Source: Polyangiaceae bacterium (lineage in GTDB: Bacteria; Myxococcota_A; Polyangia; Polyangiales; Polyangiaceae). From it: a stretch of 64,000 nucleotides of DNA. The notes under the pieces are model-generated. The model had not been told where the DNA came from and searched no databases. It saw nothing but the letters and a program-made list of their open reading frames with translations. The DNA is taken from assembly GCA_025353725.1 (NCBI GenBank), contig JANXOF010000095.1:1-64000 (forward strand), given 5' to 3'. Numbering within the stretch: position 1 is the stretch's first letter; every line of letters starts with the position of its first letter. The position numbers were made by a program, and so were the translations under genes. Positions 18,501-26,594 of the stretch are shown piece by piece.

Positions 18501-18676
18501 CCAAAGAGGCGCTTTCCTACTTCCAAAAGGCGATGCGGCGGGACCCCAACTACCGCGACGTTCAAGAACGCGTGCGCCGCCTCGCGAAATCAGATGGGAA
18601 GCCGCAGGCGAAAGCAACGGCCGCCGCCGACGATGAGTTCGACCGCGCGTTCGACGATTTACTCTCGAAGGCTTAA
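15509..18676 (+). CDS. Large TPR-repeat protein with disordered centre
   Basis: A 1055-residue tetratricopeptide-repeat scaffold with no enzymatic domain. TPR units fill about residues 1-310, for example AVLEYQKLIEADPNDARTLL near 24-43. A disordered Pro/Gln/Ser region follows at about 315-450, then a very acidic stretch (about 450-500). A second TPR block spans about 530-640, with acidic linkers around 630-790 and a final TPR block from about 790 to 1030. The middle contains an 18-base direct duplication encoding FAAPPQ twice. No signal peptide, so probably cytoplasmic. GTG start fits the first TPR helix. A likely terminator lies 33 bases downstream. Large TPR proteins of this type are common in myxobacteria; the partner is unknown. 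Confidence 0.85.
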   Translation: MAINRDKVLESAQKYVDKKKYDKAVLEYQKLIEADPNDARTLLKIGDLQAKQALYAEAIATYETVGKLYAHQGFALKAIAVYKQIREIVAKHVPQLEERYGHVAPKLAELYQQLGLTSDALAALDEVATRLQRQQRDPEAIDVFRKIVELDPTNPLPHLRLAEALSRVKDVEGAVFEFKTAASQLKGIGRRDDAIKVIERLLHHRQDSEQARICAELYLSRGQPQDGMQALSKLQVCFQANPRDFDTLALLARAFNAIGQGTKAIEVQKEMARVARDAGKQDLFREIVERLLRVSPHDEGVRKLATQAGQSPAQSGSSQAFAVAGSQVAPLPPSAVSQMPRTPPNPDPSGVSAQRSQGAYSDSRQGSYSGPQPGFGQQGGPVSRPGAYGMQVQAPTLSRPISAPQFAAPPQFAAPPQFPPSPPALSRPSFAQASGQAYPAQPFQNPPEEELDDDVEELDENSYEEVEAEEVLDEAAQAEVYQEARVFDARAAYTEERPQIAYEQRHDAEAEAFEEEDVSPDTSEQVHKALADANSFRRVRLFARALDSLRRGLEIDPRSMDLHEVYRDILIESGQTDSAVEEMLLIATLYIDSLDSDSAARALQDVLAFDPRNGRAVDLLQELGYEVVDDGDEGDEDYADELNTAARGETPNFELGSGAAGLLPAYDLEESASTGISPSGGYEPGRYERRDEVVGASAFEPLEETLGNDSGDELPSFPLDEPDADLPGTYADAQTAERVNAEPIASEAYGAVERFRDANVVPEHSSPRPTSVRAPSYAPGGSLGAAASGELEDALDEAEFFCSRGLLDDARSILFEQLAKHPNNPLLRERLAELDAQDEHRAGETAGPRPRDNPDAAYDIATSLDALESLDYDAIQPAEGHAGPDQQVDVEEVFAKFKEGVAKQISVDDSDSHYNLGIAYKEMMLIDDAIREFEVAALDPKRECVCRSMIGMIQLERGRLNEAIDAFLLGLNSPHKDAQQETVLCYEIGAAYEAKKVTKEALSYFQKAMRRDPNYRDVQERVRRLAKSDGKPQAKATAAADDEFDRAFDDLLSKA
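16721..16756 (+). repeat. 18-base tandem duplication inside the TPR gene
   Basis: Two perfect consecutive copies of an 18-base unit (16721-16738 and 16739-16756), followed by a decayed partial copy. The unit contains a run of seven C and encodes FAAPPQ. It keeps the reading frame, so unit gain or loss would only lengthen or shorten the disordered proline-rich linker. Confidence 0.85.
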
Positions 18677-18708
18677 ATCGAGACTCGTGCCGTAACGTTT
18701 AATGCCGT

Positions 18709-18737
18709 GACCGTTAGGGACGCGGCCGGTCTTTTTT
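18709..18737 (+). terminator. Likely intrinsic terminator after the TPR gene
   Basis: A perfect five-pair stem GACCG (18709-18713) with CGGTC (18727-18731) is followed directly by six T residues (18732-18737). It lies between the TPR gene and the converging ssb gene. The stem is short and the loop is 13 bases, so strength is uncertain. Confidence 0.45.
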
Positions 18738-18768
18738 CGTCGAGAAGCGGCCGGCGCGGCCTCGTTCG

Positions 18769-19254
18769 TCAAAATGGAATATCGGTGATGCTGGCGACGG
18801 GAGTACCCCTTGAGAAGGCTCCGTTCGAGCCTTTCGAGCTCACAGAATTTTCCGAGTATTGGGTGAACGGTGCGTCGGCCCCCGCACTGCGCAGCTCCAT
18901 CGCATCCGAAGATTCGATTGCGCCACGCCCGTTCCCTAACGCCAGTACCTGATCCGCAACGATTTCCGTACTGTAGTGTTTTTGCCCTTCTTTCTCGTAG
19001 GTCGACGTCTGATTGCGCCCCTCAACGAACACCTTCATCCCTTTGCGTACGAACTTGGCGAGCCCCTCCGCTCGTTTGCCAAATACCGTTACACGGTGCC
19101 ATTCGGTTCGCTCTTGCTTGCCTTTGTCCTTGTCGAGCCACGTTTCATTCGTAGCGACGCGGAGTTTCAACACAGCATTTCCACCTGGGAGTACGCGAAG
19201 CTCGGGCTCTGCACCGAGGTTGCCAAGAATCGTGACTTTATTGATTCCGTTCAT
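18769..19254 (-). CDS. ssb: Single-stranded DNA-binding protein
   Basis: Binds single-stranded DNA in replication and repair. The 161-residue protein has an N-terminal OB fold (MNGINKVTILGNLGAEPELR to about residue 105), a short linker and the acidic protein-interaction tip ending SITDIPF. The start at 19254 is fixed by the conserved MNGINKVTILG; the longer frame adds a non-homologous 35 residues. No clear ribosome binding site is visible. It is a stand-alone gene, not next to rpsF/rpsR as in many bacteria, so it may be one of several paralogues. Confidence 0.93.
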   Translation of the reverse strand: MNGINKVTILGNLGAEPELRVLPGGNAVLKLRVATNETWLDKDKGKQERTEWHRVTVFGKRAEGLAKFVRKGMKVFVEGRNQTSTYEKEGQKHYSTEIVADQVLALGNGRGAIESSDAMELRSAGADAPFTQYSENSVSSKGSNGAFSRGTPVASITDIPF

Positions 19255-19410
19255 GCACGGGCGCTGAGCACGGCGTGGGCCAAGCCCGTGGCCAAGGAGT
19301 TCACGTGCTTTTGCAGGTCTCGCTCGCTGTCCGCGGCAGCGACTCGCGTGTCCTGACACACGTAGCGCAAGCCTCGAACGGAGCTCCTTCGCGTGTGGCG
19401 ACGCGCATGC

Positions 19411-21327
19411 CTACGCGTACCCCGAAGCTTGCATCGCATAGAGATGTGCGTACGTCTTGTCCGCCGCGACGAGCGCGGCGTGCGTACCATCTTCCGCAAT
19501 TCCGCCGCCTTCAAGCACGAGGATCCGATCGGCCATGCGCACGGTAGGGAATCGGTGCGAGATAATGAGCGTGGTCTTCCCCTCGGAGAGCTCCTTGAAG
19601 CGCTCGAACACCGCGTGCTCCGCCTCGGCGTCAAGCGCCGCCGTGGGCTCATCAAGGACAAGAATGTCAGCTTGCTCGCGCATAAATCCGCGCGCGAGCG
19701 CGACCTTTTGCCACTGCCCGCCTGAGAGCTCGACGCCATTTTGAAACCAGCGACCGAGCGGCGTTTCGATACCGGAGGCGAGGCCGGAAGCAAGCGCATG
19801 AGCGCCTCCTTGAGCCACGGCGCGTTCGATACGCGGCACCTCTGCGAGGTGCTCGACGCTGCCAACGCCTACGTTCTCGCGGAGGGTGAGTTGATACTGG
19901 TTGAAGTCTTGAAACACCACGCCGAAGCGCGCGAGCAGCTCGGTGCGGTCCCAAGAGCGAACGTCTTTACCGTCGAGAAGTACGCGGCCGGAAGTCGGTT
20001 CATAAAGACGCGTGACAAGCTTTACGAGCGTCGTCTTGCCGGCCCCGTTTTGTCCGACGAGCGCAACGCTTTGACCACGCGGGATGAAAAGGTCAACGTC
20101 ACGAAGGACCCATTTGTCGTCTTTCACCTGACCCGGATACCGGAAGCTGACGTTCTCGAGGCGAATGCCCTTTTCATCTGGAGCGAGGATCGCGTCACGC
20201 GCTACCGCAGGCGTCGAGGAGCCACTGCTCGAAGACAACGACGGCCGAGGTGACGGTAGCGCGGCGTTGGCCTCGCCTTCCGCAGCTAGGCTGCCGTCCA
20301 GGTAGGCGAAGAGATTGGACATGTAGAGGTTGTGCTCGTAGATGCTACCGAGTCCGCTCAAGATCGACTGAAAGGCCGACTGCCCGCTTCGAAAGGCAAG
20401 CACGAACATTGTCATGTTGCCGAGCGTGAGCTTTGAGGCCGCTGCGAGGAGCGCCATCGCTCCGTACGAGAGGTAGAAAGCACCTGTCGCGAGCAGCGAA
20501 AGGAGCGTGGTGACGATTGACCGACGCGTGGCGAGTTTCGAGTCCTCGGCGTGAAAGCGCTCCGCGAGCTCTTTGTAGCGCGCGAGGAACATCGGCCCGA
20601 GGCCGAAGAGCTTGACCTCTTTCGCATGCTCGTCATTGGCCAGTACGTATTCGAGATAGACTAGGCGCCGCGAATCGGGAGAGCGCCAGTTTCGCATACG
20701 AAACGTCGCCTTTGAATAGCGCATCTCCGCGACTGTCGCCGGCACCGCGGCGAGCATCAGCGCAAGAACGACCCAGGCGCTGAACTGCAGGAGGAGCGCG
20801 GCATACCCTGCGAGCGTGAGGAGGCTTTGAACGAGTGCGAACGACTCCGTGACGAGTGACATAGGACGTGAGGAGGCTTCGCGTCGCGCACGACTCAGGC
20901 GGTCGTAAAACTCTGAATCCTCAAAGTGACGGAGCTCGAGGCGGGTGGCGCGTTCAAGAATCAGGACGTTCACGTCGGTACCCAAGCGAGAGCCGAGGAT
21001 GCTTCGAATCAAGCCGAGGCCGCGCGTAAGACACGCCTGGGAGGCCACCAACCCGAGCTCGACGCCAACCCATCGCATCGTCTCTTCGCGTGAGCCCGCC
21101 ACCACGGCATCAACGATTTTCTTCCCGGCCCATGCGGTCGACGGAGGTAGCAGGGCAACCACTAGCGTAGCCACCGCGAGCGCTATCGTGAGCGGGCGCG
21201 ACGACCGCCAAACCAGGCCAAAGGCTTTCCGCGTGAATGCGGCGCTCTCGCGCACGGCCTTCCTGAAAAGCGCGACGGTCATGGCTTGCGGAGGATCGTT
21301 TGGGCCCGGATGACGAGGAGGACTCAC
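19411..21327 (-). CDS. ABC exporter half-transporter (membrane and ATPase domains fused)
   Basis: Inner-membrane ABC transporter of 638 residues, expected to act as a homodimer. A six-helix membrane domain covers about 40-345, then a Ser/Pro-rich linker (about 355-375). The ATPase domain has Walker A GQNGAGKT at 425-432, signature LSGGQ at 534-538, Walker B with DEPTAALD at about 559-566 and the switch His591. The substrate cannot be told from sequence; the layout is that of lipid, peptide or drug exporters (MsbA-like). GTG start at 21327 with a GGGAG site about ten bases upstream; ATG at 21282 is the alternative. It is not linked to a periplasmic adaptor or outer-membrane factor here. Confidence 0.88.
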   Translation of the reverse strand: MSPPRHPGPNDPPQAMTVALFRKAVRESAAFTRKAFGLVWRSSRPLTIALAVATLVVALLPPSTAWAGKKIVDAVVAGSREETMRWVGVELGLVASQACLTRGLGLIRSILGSRLGTDVNVLILERATRLELRHFEDSEFYDRLSRARREASSRPMSLVTESFALVQSLLTLAGYAALLLQFSAWVVLALMLAAVPATVAEMRYSKATFRMRNWRSPDSRRLVYLEYVLANDEHAKEVKLFGLGPMFLARYKELAERFHAEDSKLATRRSIVTTLLSLLATGAFYLSYGAMALLAAASKLTLGNMTMFVLAFRSGQSAFQSILSGLGSIYEHNLYMSNLFAYLDGSLAAEGEANAALPSPRPSLSSSSGSSTPAVARDAILAPDEKGIRLENVSFRYPGQVKDDKWVLRDVDLFIPRGQSVALVGQNGAGKTTLVKLVTRLYEPTSGRVLLDGKDVRSWDRTELLARFGVVFQDFNQYQLTLRENVGVGSVEHLAEVPRIERAVAQGGAHALASGLASGIETPLGRWFQNGVELSGGQWQKVALARGFMREQADILVLDEPTAALDAEAEHAVFERFKELSEGKTTLIISHRFPTVRMADRILVLEGGGIAEDGTHAALVAADKTYAHLYAMQASGYA

Positions 21328-21554
21328 TGAAATTTGTGCTCCCGAGACAAGGTTGGACAGCGATACGAAGCAGGAGGTAGCACGTCGGGCTCGGCGCGCG
21401 GCGTACCCGCGGACTGCGCCACACGGCTGTGCCGCTAACGGCGACGCGTGGTCTGTGAGCGTCGTCGCTTTTCATCCCGAGCGACCCATCGGAACTGTCG
21501 CCTTTGGGGCGAGAAAACTGGAGCTAGAGGCGCCCGCGGGCCCTCATGCTAAGC

Positions 21555-22868
21555 CTAAGGCCCTCGACGTCGAGCGAGGCCGCGAGCGACCATCCAAAGG
21601 CCGGCAAGCCCCCACGCCAGGGCGCGCCACGGACCTTCGGCGCGGTTCGGGCATTGCCCCACTCGAGTCACGGCACAGCCCGTGTCCGCCTGTGGCGTTG
21701 CTGCCACTGCAGTCGGCGTTCGGCAGACGCGGGCATTCCCCTCTGACGAACATGTCTGCGAGCCACCGCAAGCCGTCGTCGAACAGTCCTGAGCGCACGT
21801 CTTGGTCGCGGAGGTCGGCGTCCCGGGGTCGGATAAGCACAAGGCCGATTGACATTCGGCTCCGTCAGTGCAGCTCGCACCGGACTTCATCAGCCGCGGG
21901 TCCGGCTGATTTTCGAGCCACGGCTCGGCTTGGACAAGCGCATACGCCGCCCGGATTAGCGTTTTGAACGGCGCTACTTTGGTGTAGAGATTTGCGCCAT
22001 CGACGCAGCTGAGCGACGGATTCTGAGGGTCTGGCTCGCGCGCATTACCGCCGCGAGAAACGACCCCCACAATCGCTCCGCTGCTCGCGAGTCCCGGCCC
22101 GCCGCTGTCGCCCGAGCAGATAGACTCTCCGACCTCGAACTCGTTCGGAGGGACGGGAACGGCATTCGTTTCCTCGGGCCCGATGGCCACCACTTTTATC
22201 CCGCTGCGCTGTTGGCGAATTTTTGGAGCTGTCGTCTTATCGGTGATGCCCCAGCCGACGGCCGTAAGAATTTCGCTTTTCTTGACGACGTCATCGAGTC
22301 GAATCGCCGCGGTTTTGGCCTTTGGAATCGCGGTATTCAGTACCAGGAGAGCAAGATCGTGATTGCAAAGATTCGTGCTTCCGTCGTCGACAATGGTCGC
22401 GCCCTTTCCGTCGGCCTTTATCGTCGCGCTACTAAAATCAGGGCGGTTCGGGCCGACGAAGACGAAGAGCGTCTCCGGCTTATAGTTGCCGCGAACCGCT
22501 CCCTGCGCAATTGGATTGCCTCGGACGTCACACGCGGCGGACTCGTCGGCGTCGGCAACGCAGTGGCGCGCCGTAAGCACGAGTCGGTCGGTGAGCATCG
22601 TTCCCGTACACGCGCTAATCTGTCCTTCTTTCGGATTGAAGTGAACAAGCAGCACCACTGCGTCCTGAGTCGCCTCGGAATTCTTCCCGTTAATGACGGG
22701 CGACGCGACCCGCCCTGTATTTTCGATGCCCGAACATTCGATGCCCAACAACTCCGATCCCGACAATTCGAATTTCTCCGAGCGAACGGTAGGCGACGCA
22801 CACGCCAGCAACAGCGGAACGAGAACGCACGACGTCAAAGGGACACCCGGGATGAGGCGTTCGTTCAT
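21555..22868 (-). CDS. Trypsin-like serine protease, lipoprotein with MYXO-CTERM-like tail
   Basis: Exported S1-family protease of 437 residues. The signal peptide ends in a lipobox (LLLAC, Cys23). The triad is His102 in LTARHC, Asp171 in NHDLALL and Ser255 in GDSGGP. The cysteine-rich segment after the protease domain (about 345-400) resembles Dickkopf-like cysteine repeats of myxobacterial surface proteins. The C-terminus has a cysteine motif (DTGCAV), one hydrophobic helix (about 414-431) and a terminal ARRRGP, matching the layout of the MYXO-CTERM sorting signal. The ATG at 22868 gives a proper signal peptide; the longer frame overlaps the upstream gene. Both lipobox and C-terminal anchor on one protein is odd. 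Confidence 0.85.
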   Translation of the reverse strand: MNERLIPGVPLTSCVLVPLLLACASPTVRSEKFELSGSELLGIECSGIENTGRVASPVINGKNSEATQDAVVLLVHFNPKEGQISACTGTMLTDRLVLTARHCVADADESAACDVRGNPIAQGAVRGNYKPETLFVFVGPNRPDFSSATIKADGKGATIVDDGSTNLCNHDLALLVLNTAIPKAKTAAIRLDDVVKKSEILTAVGWGITDKTTAPKIRQQRSGIKVVAIGPEETNAVPVPPNEFEVGESICSGDSGGPGLASSGAIVGVVSRGGNAREPDPQNPSLSCVDGANLYTKVAPFKTLIRAAYALVQAEPWLENQPDPRLMKSGASCTDGAECQSALCLSDPGTPTSATKTCAQDCSTTACGGSQTCSSEGNARVCRTPTAVAATPQADTGCAVTRVGQCPNRAEGPWRALAWGLAGLWMVARGLARRRGP

Positions 22869-22933
22869 GAGCTGGCACAAGCGTACCCCACCGCGAGCGG
22901 TTAGGCTCACCGCACGACCCAAGACACGCGCGC

Positions 22934-24013
22934 TCACCGTTGCCACGTCAAAGCTTTCCCAAGGGTCCAGGTCGCCATTCGTGCGAAGCGACGTGCGGCA
23001 TTCACCCGCCTACTTGTAGGTACGCTGAGAACTTCGACTCCGAAGGCGAACGCGTCGAGCCAAGCCTCAGGCGACTCGCGGGAAAGAACGCCGGCGAGGT
23101 CAAACAGGGAGAGGTCTTCAATTCCCGCTGCGCGCGCCTGCGCGACGTCCTCGGCGAGCTCTTTCGGAGTTCGGTACACGGGTTCGTCGCCAAGCGCTCC
23201 CGCCCCCACGCACCCGAGCGAGACGCCTGCACGCCCATTCCATCGCTCAACGACCCTGTCGCAGCCCGCTCGCAGAAGAGCGGAAGCGTCACGGCGACGA
23301 AGAGCGCGACGCGACCAGCCCTCGAAAATCGTCGTGTAAAGCATCACGCTCACGCGTCGCGTGAGCAGCGAATCAACGGGGGTACCGAGAAGCGACTGCC
23401 AAAGAGCCTGACCAGGGGGATCAAGGGCGACAAGTGGCCACACGGCGGCCGCTGTGCCCATCCCGCGTGCATGGACCTCCGTGACCGCCGAACGCAACTC
23501 CGCGCAACCATCGTCGGCCCTCGCCCAAGTGCCCCAACAAGAACGCTCGGCAACGCGAAAAAGGCTTGCGGATAGGGATAGCGCTGCCCGTGGCGCTAGG
23601 GGCCCAGCAACGGCGGCCAGAACGCGAGCATGAGCCAACGCCGGCTCGAGGTCGAACAGTATTTCGCACGGGGCGCACGGCCCCGCATCAAACGTCTTCA
23701 ACAAAGCACCGAGAAATCGTGCAAACGAGGATGCGTTCGCACCGTTTGCCCATCGGCCTTCCTCGTCGGCGAGCATGGGCCATATCGACAGGGATACGCC
23801 AGCGTCCGCGAGTGTCCGGACGACCCGGCCCAAAGGTTCAAGCTGCCACGGCCGAACCGCCAGCACGACATCGAGGCCGTAGCGACGCAAGAGCTCTAAG
23901 GTCCGCGGCCGCACCAAAGCGTCGTACGGAAGCATCTCGGAATAGATGCGAAGCGTACGTGTGGACCGGAAGGCCTGGAGGCGCGGGGTGTTGCGGTTAG
24001 GCATCGAGTACAT
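22934..24013 (-). CDS. Unknown protein with TIM-barrel-like pattern
   Basis: A 359-residue protein I cannot assign to a named family. Regular beta/alpha alternation is visible: LRIYSEML, DVVLAVRPW, VSLSIWPML, CEILFDLEP, GMGTAAAVWPLV, VSVMLYTTIFEGW, VSLGCVGAG and IEDLSLFDL could be the eight strands of a TIM barrel. Acidic residues at strand ends (Glu26 in YSEML, Asp/Glu in FDLEP) recall glycoside hydrolases. There is no clear signal peptide. The next gene downstream on the same strand is the trypsin-like protease 65 bases away; the divergent gene 60 bases from its start is a glycosyltransferase. A carbohydrate-related role is a guess from fold pattern and neighbours. Confidence 0.65.
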   Translation of the reverse strand: MYSMPNRNTPRLQAFRSTRTLRIYSEMLPYDALVRPRTLELLRRYGLDVVLAVRPWQLEPLGRVVRTLADAGVSLSIWPMLADEEGRWANGANASSFARFLGALLKTFDAGPCAPCEILFDLEPALAHARVLAAVAGPLAPRAALSLSASLFRVAERSCWGTWARADDGCAELRSAVTEVHARGMGTAAAVWPLVALDPPGQALWQSLLGTPVDSLLTRRVSVMLYTTIFEGWSRRALRRRDASALLRAGCDRVVERWNGRAGVSLGCVGAGALGDEPVYRTPKELAEDVAQARAAGIEDLSLFDLAGVLSRESPEAWLDAFAFGVEVLSVPTSRRVNAARRFARMATWTLGKALTWQR

Positions 24014-24073
24014 CGGAGCCTACCGGGAGGCGCGAGCGAGATACACTCTCGACCTTCGGAGAAGGAACGAACG

Positions 24074-25150
24074 ATGAACATTCTCTACGGAGTCGTGGGC
24101 GAAGGTATGGGGCACGCGATGAGGTCACGCGTCATTCTCGAATATCTGACCGCGCAAGGGCATGACGTCGAAGTGATGGCGTCGGGTCGCGCGTTCGAGT
24201 TCCTTACGCAGCGGTTCGAGGGGGTAAATAAAATCCACGGACTTCATATGATTTATGAAGAAAATCAGGTTCGAGCTGCGAAAACGCTCCTCTCAAACGT
24301 TGTCACCGGTGCTACCGGCGTTCCGCAGAATATCGCGGCCTACTTCGACCTCATCACCGGATTTCGACCACAAGCCGTTATCAGTGACTTTGAGTCATGG
24401 ACCTACCTCTACGCGAAAACGCACCGCCTCCCAATATTGTCCATTGACAATATGCAAATTATCAATCGATCAACTCTCCCGGACGCCGTAGTGACAGGTC
24501 ACCAGACAGAGTTTCAGCTCACGAAAGCGTTCATCAAAAGCAAGCTTCCGTGGTGTGACGAGTACTTCATCACGACATTTTTTCGCCCACCCCTACGGAA
24601 GGAGCGAACTCGTCTTTTCCCTCCCATTTTGCGTCCGGAGATCCTCGCGGCGAGCGCGCATCTTGGGGAGCACCTCCTCGTCTACACGACCGGAGAAGGA
24701 AATGAGACTTTTAAAAATGCACTCTCGAACACGGGGCTTGAGTGCCGAATTTACGGTATGCGGCGCGGCATTACCGAAGCTCAATTCGAAGGGAACCTGT
24801 GTTTTCAGCCCTTTAGCGAACGCGGATTTATTGAGGATCTCGCGTCCTGCCAAGCGGTGATCGCGGGCGGCGGATTCACGCTCATGGGCGAGGCTCTCTA
24901 CTTGCATAAGCCGATGTTGGCCGTTCCCCTGGCCCACCAATTCGAACAGGTCCTGAACGCGCGCTACCTTCAGCTCGAAGGCTTCGGTGGCTACGCGGAC
25001 TCACTAAACGAGCCCACTACACTCCCCGACTTCGTCGCTTCAGTGCCAGCCTGCCGCGCAAGGCTCGCCAGCTACACGCAAGACGGCAACACGGAGATCC
25101 AGAAAGCCATCGACGAATGGCTCGACAAAGCCGAGGCAGGGATAGCCTAA
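24074..25150 (+). CDS. GT-B glycosyltransferase, UDP-glycosyltransferase/MurG-like
   Basis: Cytoplasmic glycosyltransferase of 358 residues. It starts MNILYGVVGEGMGHAMRS, the glycine-rich nucleotide-binding turn typical of MurG and UGT-like enzymes, and has the donor-binding region LASCQAVIAGGGFTLMGEAL (about 257-276), followed by KPMLAVPLAHQFEQVLNA, a close match to the UGT/MurG signature. A purine-rich GGAGAAGGAACG just before the ATG is a good ribosome binding site. The sugar and acceptor are unknown; no cell-wall genes surround it, so it is not murG itself. It resembles the MJ1255/VC2487 family from memory. Its codon use and AT content are slightly different from its neighbours (more AAT, TTT, ATT), which could be a hint of transfer. 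Confidence 0.85.
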   Translation: MNILYGVVGEGMGHAMRSRVILEYLTAQGHDVEVMASGRAFEFLTQRFEGVNKIHGLHMIYEENQVRAAKTLLSNVVTGATGVPQNIAAYFDLITGFRPQAVISDFESWTYLYAKTHRLPILSIDNMQIINRSTLPDAVVTGHQTEFQLTKAFIKSKLPWCDEYFITTFFRPPLRKERTRLFPPILRPEILAASAHLGEHLLVYTTGEGNETFKNALSNTGLECRIYGMRRGITEAQFEGNLCFQPFSERGFIEDLASCQAVIAGGGFTLMGEALYLHKPMLAVPLAHQFEQVLNARYLQLEGFGGYADSLNEPTTLPDFVASVPACRARLASYTQDGNTEIQKAIDEWLDKAEAGIA

Positions 25151-25339
25151 AGGCCGCTCACGACGCAACTCGATCCCGGCCCGAAAGACAAGGCTGGCCG
25201 ATTTGAAAATCACGACTAAGGTGCGCGGGCAACGGCAGAGCAGACGTAAGATAGCCGATATTTCACGCACGTTTTCGTAAGCACCTGCCGGCGTCGACTG
25301 TCTCTCGACATGACTGCTTGCTGTAATGCCTTGCGCTTT

Positions 25340-25403
25340 TTGCCGATTTGCCGATTTCTCAGTTTCTCAGTTTCTCGATTTCTCGATTTCTCGATTTCTC
25401 GAT
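25340..25403 (+). repeat. Eight tandem octamers (2+2+4 variants)
   Basis: Sixty-four bases made of eight perfect 8-base units in three blocks: TTGCCGAT twice, TTCTCAGT twice and TTCTCGAT four times. The array ends 18 bases before the ATG of the downstream lipoprotein gene and lies upstream of its GGAGG site. Slippage here would change promoter or leader spacing by eight bases. Confidence 0.95.
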
Positions 25404-25421
25404 GGGGCGACGGAGGCCGAA

Positions 25422-26468
25422 ATGAATCCTTCTGCTTTTTCTACTTTTTCTGGACATCGACGTAACCTACGCAAACTCGTTCTTCGTTCGCCCTGGCTGC
25501 TCGCGCTTGCCGCCTGCGCAGCCAATGGGAAGAACGTCGACTTCGATGAGTCGGTCGGACCGGCTACACCAGCGCAGGGCTTGCCTGAAGCGTCGGGCGG
25601 CTTGGGCAGCTTTGGAAACGACGATGGCGGGTCTGCGACGTTGGCACCGAGCGGAGCTCCGCGACTTTACGCCCACACAGACACCACTCTTTTTCAGCTC
25701 GACCCGCAGGATATGGGCGGTCGAGCCACTGTTGTTGGTGACTTCGATTGCGTCGGAAAGGGCGACCCTGCGAGGAGCATGACTGACATCGCCGTCGCGA
25801 AGAACGGGAAACTCTTCGGCGTCAGCGAGGGTGCGGCCTTTCCACTCGTCATCCAAGGCAGTGTCGTCCACTGCGAAACCAAATGGCCGCTACCAAAAAC
25901 GAAGTTCTACGGGCTGACTGTCGCGCCAGAAAACACACTGAACCGTGAAGAGGTTCTTGTGGGCGCGGATAGCGAAGGCGGCCTCTACGAGATCGACGCG
26001 GCGAGCGGCATTCCGACGCAGGTCGGCACGCTCGGGAAAGACCCGAAGACGCGTCTCCCTTGGGCACTTTCCGGCGACATTGTTTTTCTCTCGAACTTTG
26101 GTAACCCGATAGGCTTTGCGACCGTTCGTACGTGTCCTTCGAGCGGTCCGTGTGCAGCGGTCGACACGCTCATTGAGGTCGACGTAAAGGCCATCAAACG
26201 TGGCTCACAGAGCGTTCTTAAGTCCGTGCGCGGGAGCGTGAAGCGAGGCGTTTGGTGCACGAACCCTGCCTCGCCCGCTTCGTTCGCGAGCATGTTCGGG
26301 ATCGTGGCTTATAAAGACGTCGTGTACGGATTTTCGCGCGACGGAGAAGTCGTCGAGATGCACAATTCGGACGGCTCGGGTTGCCTTATTTCAAAGGATC
26401 CCACGCGCAAGTTCGCCGGCGCCGGCATCACTACGCTCGCACCGGTCACCGCGGCGCCCGTGAACTGA
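25422..26468 (+). CDS. Lipoprotein with repeated strand pattern
   Basis: Exported lipoprotein of 348 residues: a basic N-terminus, hydrophobic segment and lipobox ALAAC, then a Gly/Pro/Ala-rich linker. The mature part has repeated short strands (RLYAHTDTTLFQLD, IAVAKNGKLFGVSE, FYGLTVAPE, GLYEIDAASGIPTQVGTLG), as in beta-propeller or Kelch-like proteins. No catalytic motif is seen. The start at 25422 is chosen because GGAGG lies eight bases upstream. An in-frame ATG at 25326 exists on the far side of the octamer array; if that were used, each octamer gained or lost would shift the frame. Function unknown. Confidence 0.75.
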   Translation: MNPSAFSTFSGHRRNLRKLVLRSPWLLALAACAANGKNVDFDESVGPATPAQGLPEASGGLGSFGNDDGGSATLAPSGAPRLYAHTDTTLFQLDPQDMGGRATVVGDFDCVGKGDPARSMTDIAVAKNGKLFGVSEGAAFPLVIQGSVVHCETKWPLPKTKFYGLTVAPENTLNREEVLVGADSEGGLYEIDAASGIPTQVGTLGKDPKTRLPWALSGDIVFLSNFGNPIGFATVRTCPSSGPCAAVDTLIEVDVKAIKRGSQSVLKSVRGSVKRGVWCTNPASPASFASMFGIVAYKDVVYGFSRDGEVVEMHNSDGSGCLISKDPTRKFAGAGITTLAPVTAAPVN

Positions 26469-26594
26469 AGAACGAACGCGATGCGCTACCGTTCGGGCCG
26501 CCGCTCGGGCAAGTGATTCAGTCTTCAATTCGTACCGGACTCGTTTTGATTTGGCTGTCCGGGCAGAGCCGCGACGGTTATCCTCAGCGGTCAA

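Noticed and set aside
25340-25403. CRISPR array
   Set aside because: Units are contiguous octamers with no spacers and no cas genes; it is a simple tandem repeat.
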